Below are positions 63,736 to 64,000 of a DNA stretch of 64,000 nt, piece after piece. Source of the stretch: Brevibacterium sp. UCMA 11754. Lineage in GTDB: Bacteria; Actinomycetota; Actinomycetes; Actinomycetales; Brevibacteriaceae. Location of the stretch: assembly GCF_021532275.1 (NCBI RefSeq), contig NZ_JACBOT010000008.1, forward strand, positions 1 through 64,000, written 5' to 3'. Each line of letters begins with the position of its first letter. Position 1 is the first letter of the stretch. Made by a program: the position numbers and the translations under genes. The notes under the pieces are model-generated. The model was not told the origin of the DNA and did not search any database. It saw nothing but the letters and a program-made list of their open reading frames with translations.

Positions 63736-64000
63736 AACTCACTGCCATCGGCACAGCCGGCTCCTTCCCCGGGCCCAACTCGGCAGCCAGCTGCTACCTC
63801 ATCGAAACCGACGAGGAAACTCCGACGCGCATCGTGCTCGACCTCGGTTCCGGGGCACTGAGCCTCTTGCAGCGCGTCGTCGACACGGATGGGCTGACCG
63901 CCGTCGTGCTCAGCCACCTGCACCCCGACCACTGCATGGACATGACCGGGCTGTACGTCAAGCACTGCTACGACCCGAAGTTCTTCAACGGCAATATCTC
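63732..64000 (+). CDS. Metallo-beta-lactamase-fold hydrolase, 3'-partial (RNase Z-like)
   Basis: The first 89 residues of an MBL-fold protein: MKLTAIGTAGSFPGPNSAASCYLIE, then VLDLGSGALSLL and the metal motif SHLHPDHCMD (HxHxDH). This resembles the actinobacterial clpS-linked MBL hydrolases related to RNase Z and cyclic-nucleotide phosphodiesterases. Truncated by the window edge. Overlaps DUF2017 by 4 bases. Confidence 0.9.
   Translation, partial: MKLTAIGTAGSFPGPNSAASCYLIETDEETPTRIVLDLGSGALSLLQRVVDTDGLTAVVLSHLHPDHCMDMTGLYVKHCYDPKFFNGNI

Overview
The window is chromosomal DNA from a high-GC Gram-positive actinobacterium, almost certainly a Brevibacterium. The 16S rRNA reads as Brevibacterium-like from recall, without a database search. 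Ribosomal gene order, DUF3039, DUF2017 after clpS, furA-katG, SRAP and a tRNA-less 16S-23S spacer all fit an actinobacterium. I saw no CRISPR array, insertion sequence, prophage or convincing tRNA gene. This is largely core genome.

Layout. (1) 1-4.6 kb: the end of a YkcB-like membrane mannosyltransferase that appears frameshifted twice, an OmpR-type two-component system, and a small glycine-rich membrane-anchored protein. (2) 4.6-7.4 kb: katG and its furA-type regulator on the minus strand. (3) 7.4-12.3 kb: the str operon rpsL-rpsG-fusA-tuf, ending in a terminator. (4) 12.5-22.4 kb: the S10 and spc ribosomal clusters, without rpsN between rplE and rpsH. (5) 22.5-25.3 kb: secY-adk-map. (6) 25.3-29.1 kb: a small membrane protein, a PaaX-like regulator, a MalY/PatB-type C-S lyase and an MFS transporter. 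(7) 29.4-32.6 kb: infA-rpmJ-rpsM-rpsK-rpoA-rplQ, closed by two strong inverted repeats. (8) 32.8-37.6 kb: putP, then purU divergent from glyA-folD (a one-carbon cluster). (9) 37.7-42.5 kb: an acetyltransferase, an exonuclease III homologue, a paired SMR transporter and cstA-ybdD. (10) 42.7-50.6 kb: trpS with an APP1-like phosphatase, a nitronate monooxygenase-like protein, a valine/branched-chain acyl-CoA cluster, a MarR regulator and an SRAP protein. (11) 50.5-56.4 kb: a complete 16S-23S-5S rRNA operon with promoters, leader, processing stems and terminator. (12) 56.5-64 kb: an acetyltransferase, gdhA, a flavin-reductase-like protein, DUF3039 with an SF2 helicase, pncB, and clpS-DUF2017-metallo-beta-lactamase-fold hydrolase running off the edge.

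How it works together. Most of the window is the growth machinery: ribosomal proteins, elongation factors, RNA polymerase alpha, Sec translocon, N-terminal methionine removal and rRNA. Next to it lie carbon and nitrogen modules (proline or pyruvate uptake, one-carbon flux, valine catabolism, glutamate dehydrogenase) and stress functions (KatG/FurA, SRAP, exonuclease III homologue, ClpS).

A recurring signal outside the ribosomal operons is a -10-like hexamer 6-7 bases before the start codon with no Shine-Dalgarno sequence. I see this at about a dozen genes, and it suggests leaderless mRNAs. Ribosomal genes, putP, malY-type lyase, katG, cstA and ybdD instead have clear GGAGG-type sites. The best candidates for something poorly described are the DUF3039-helicase pair, the low-complexity tails of S3, S5 and L17, and the structured leaders and junctions of the ribosomal operons.
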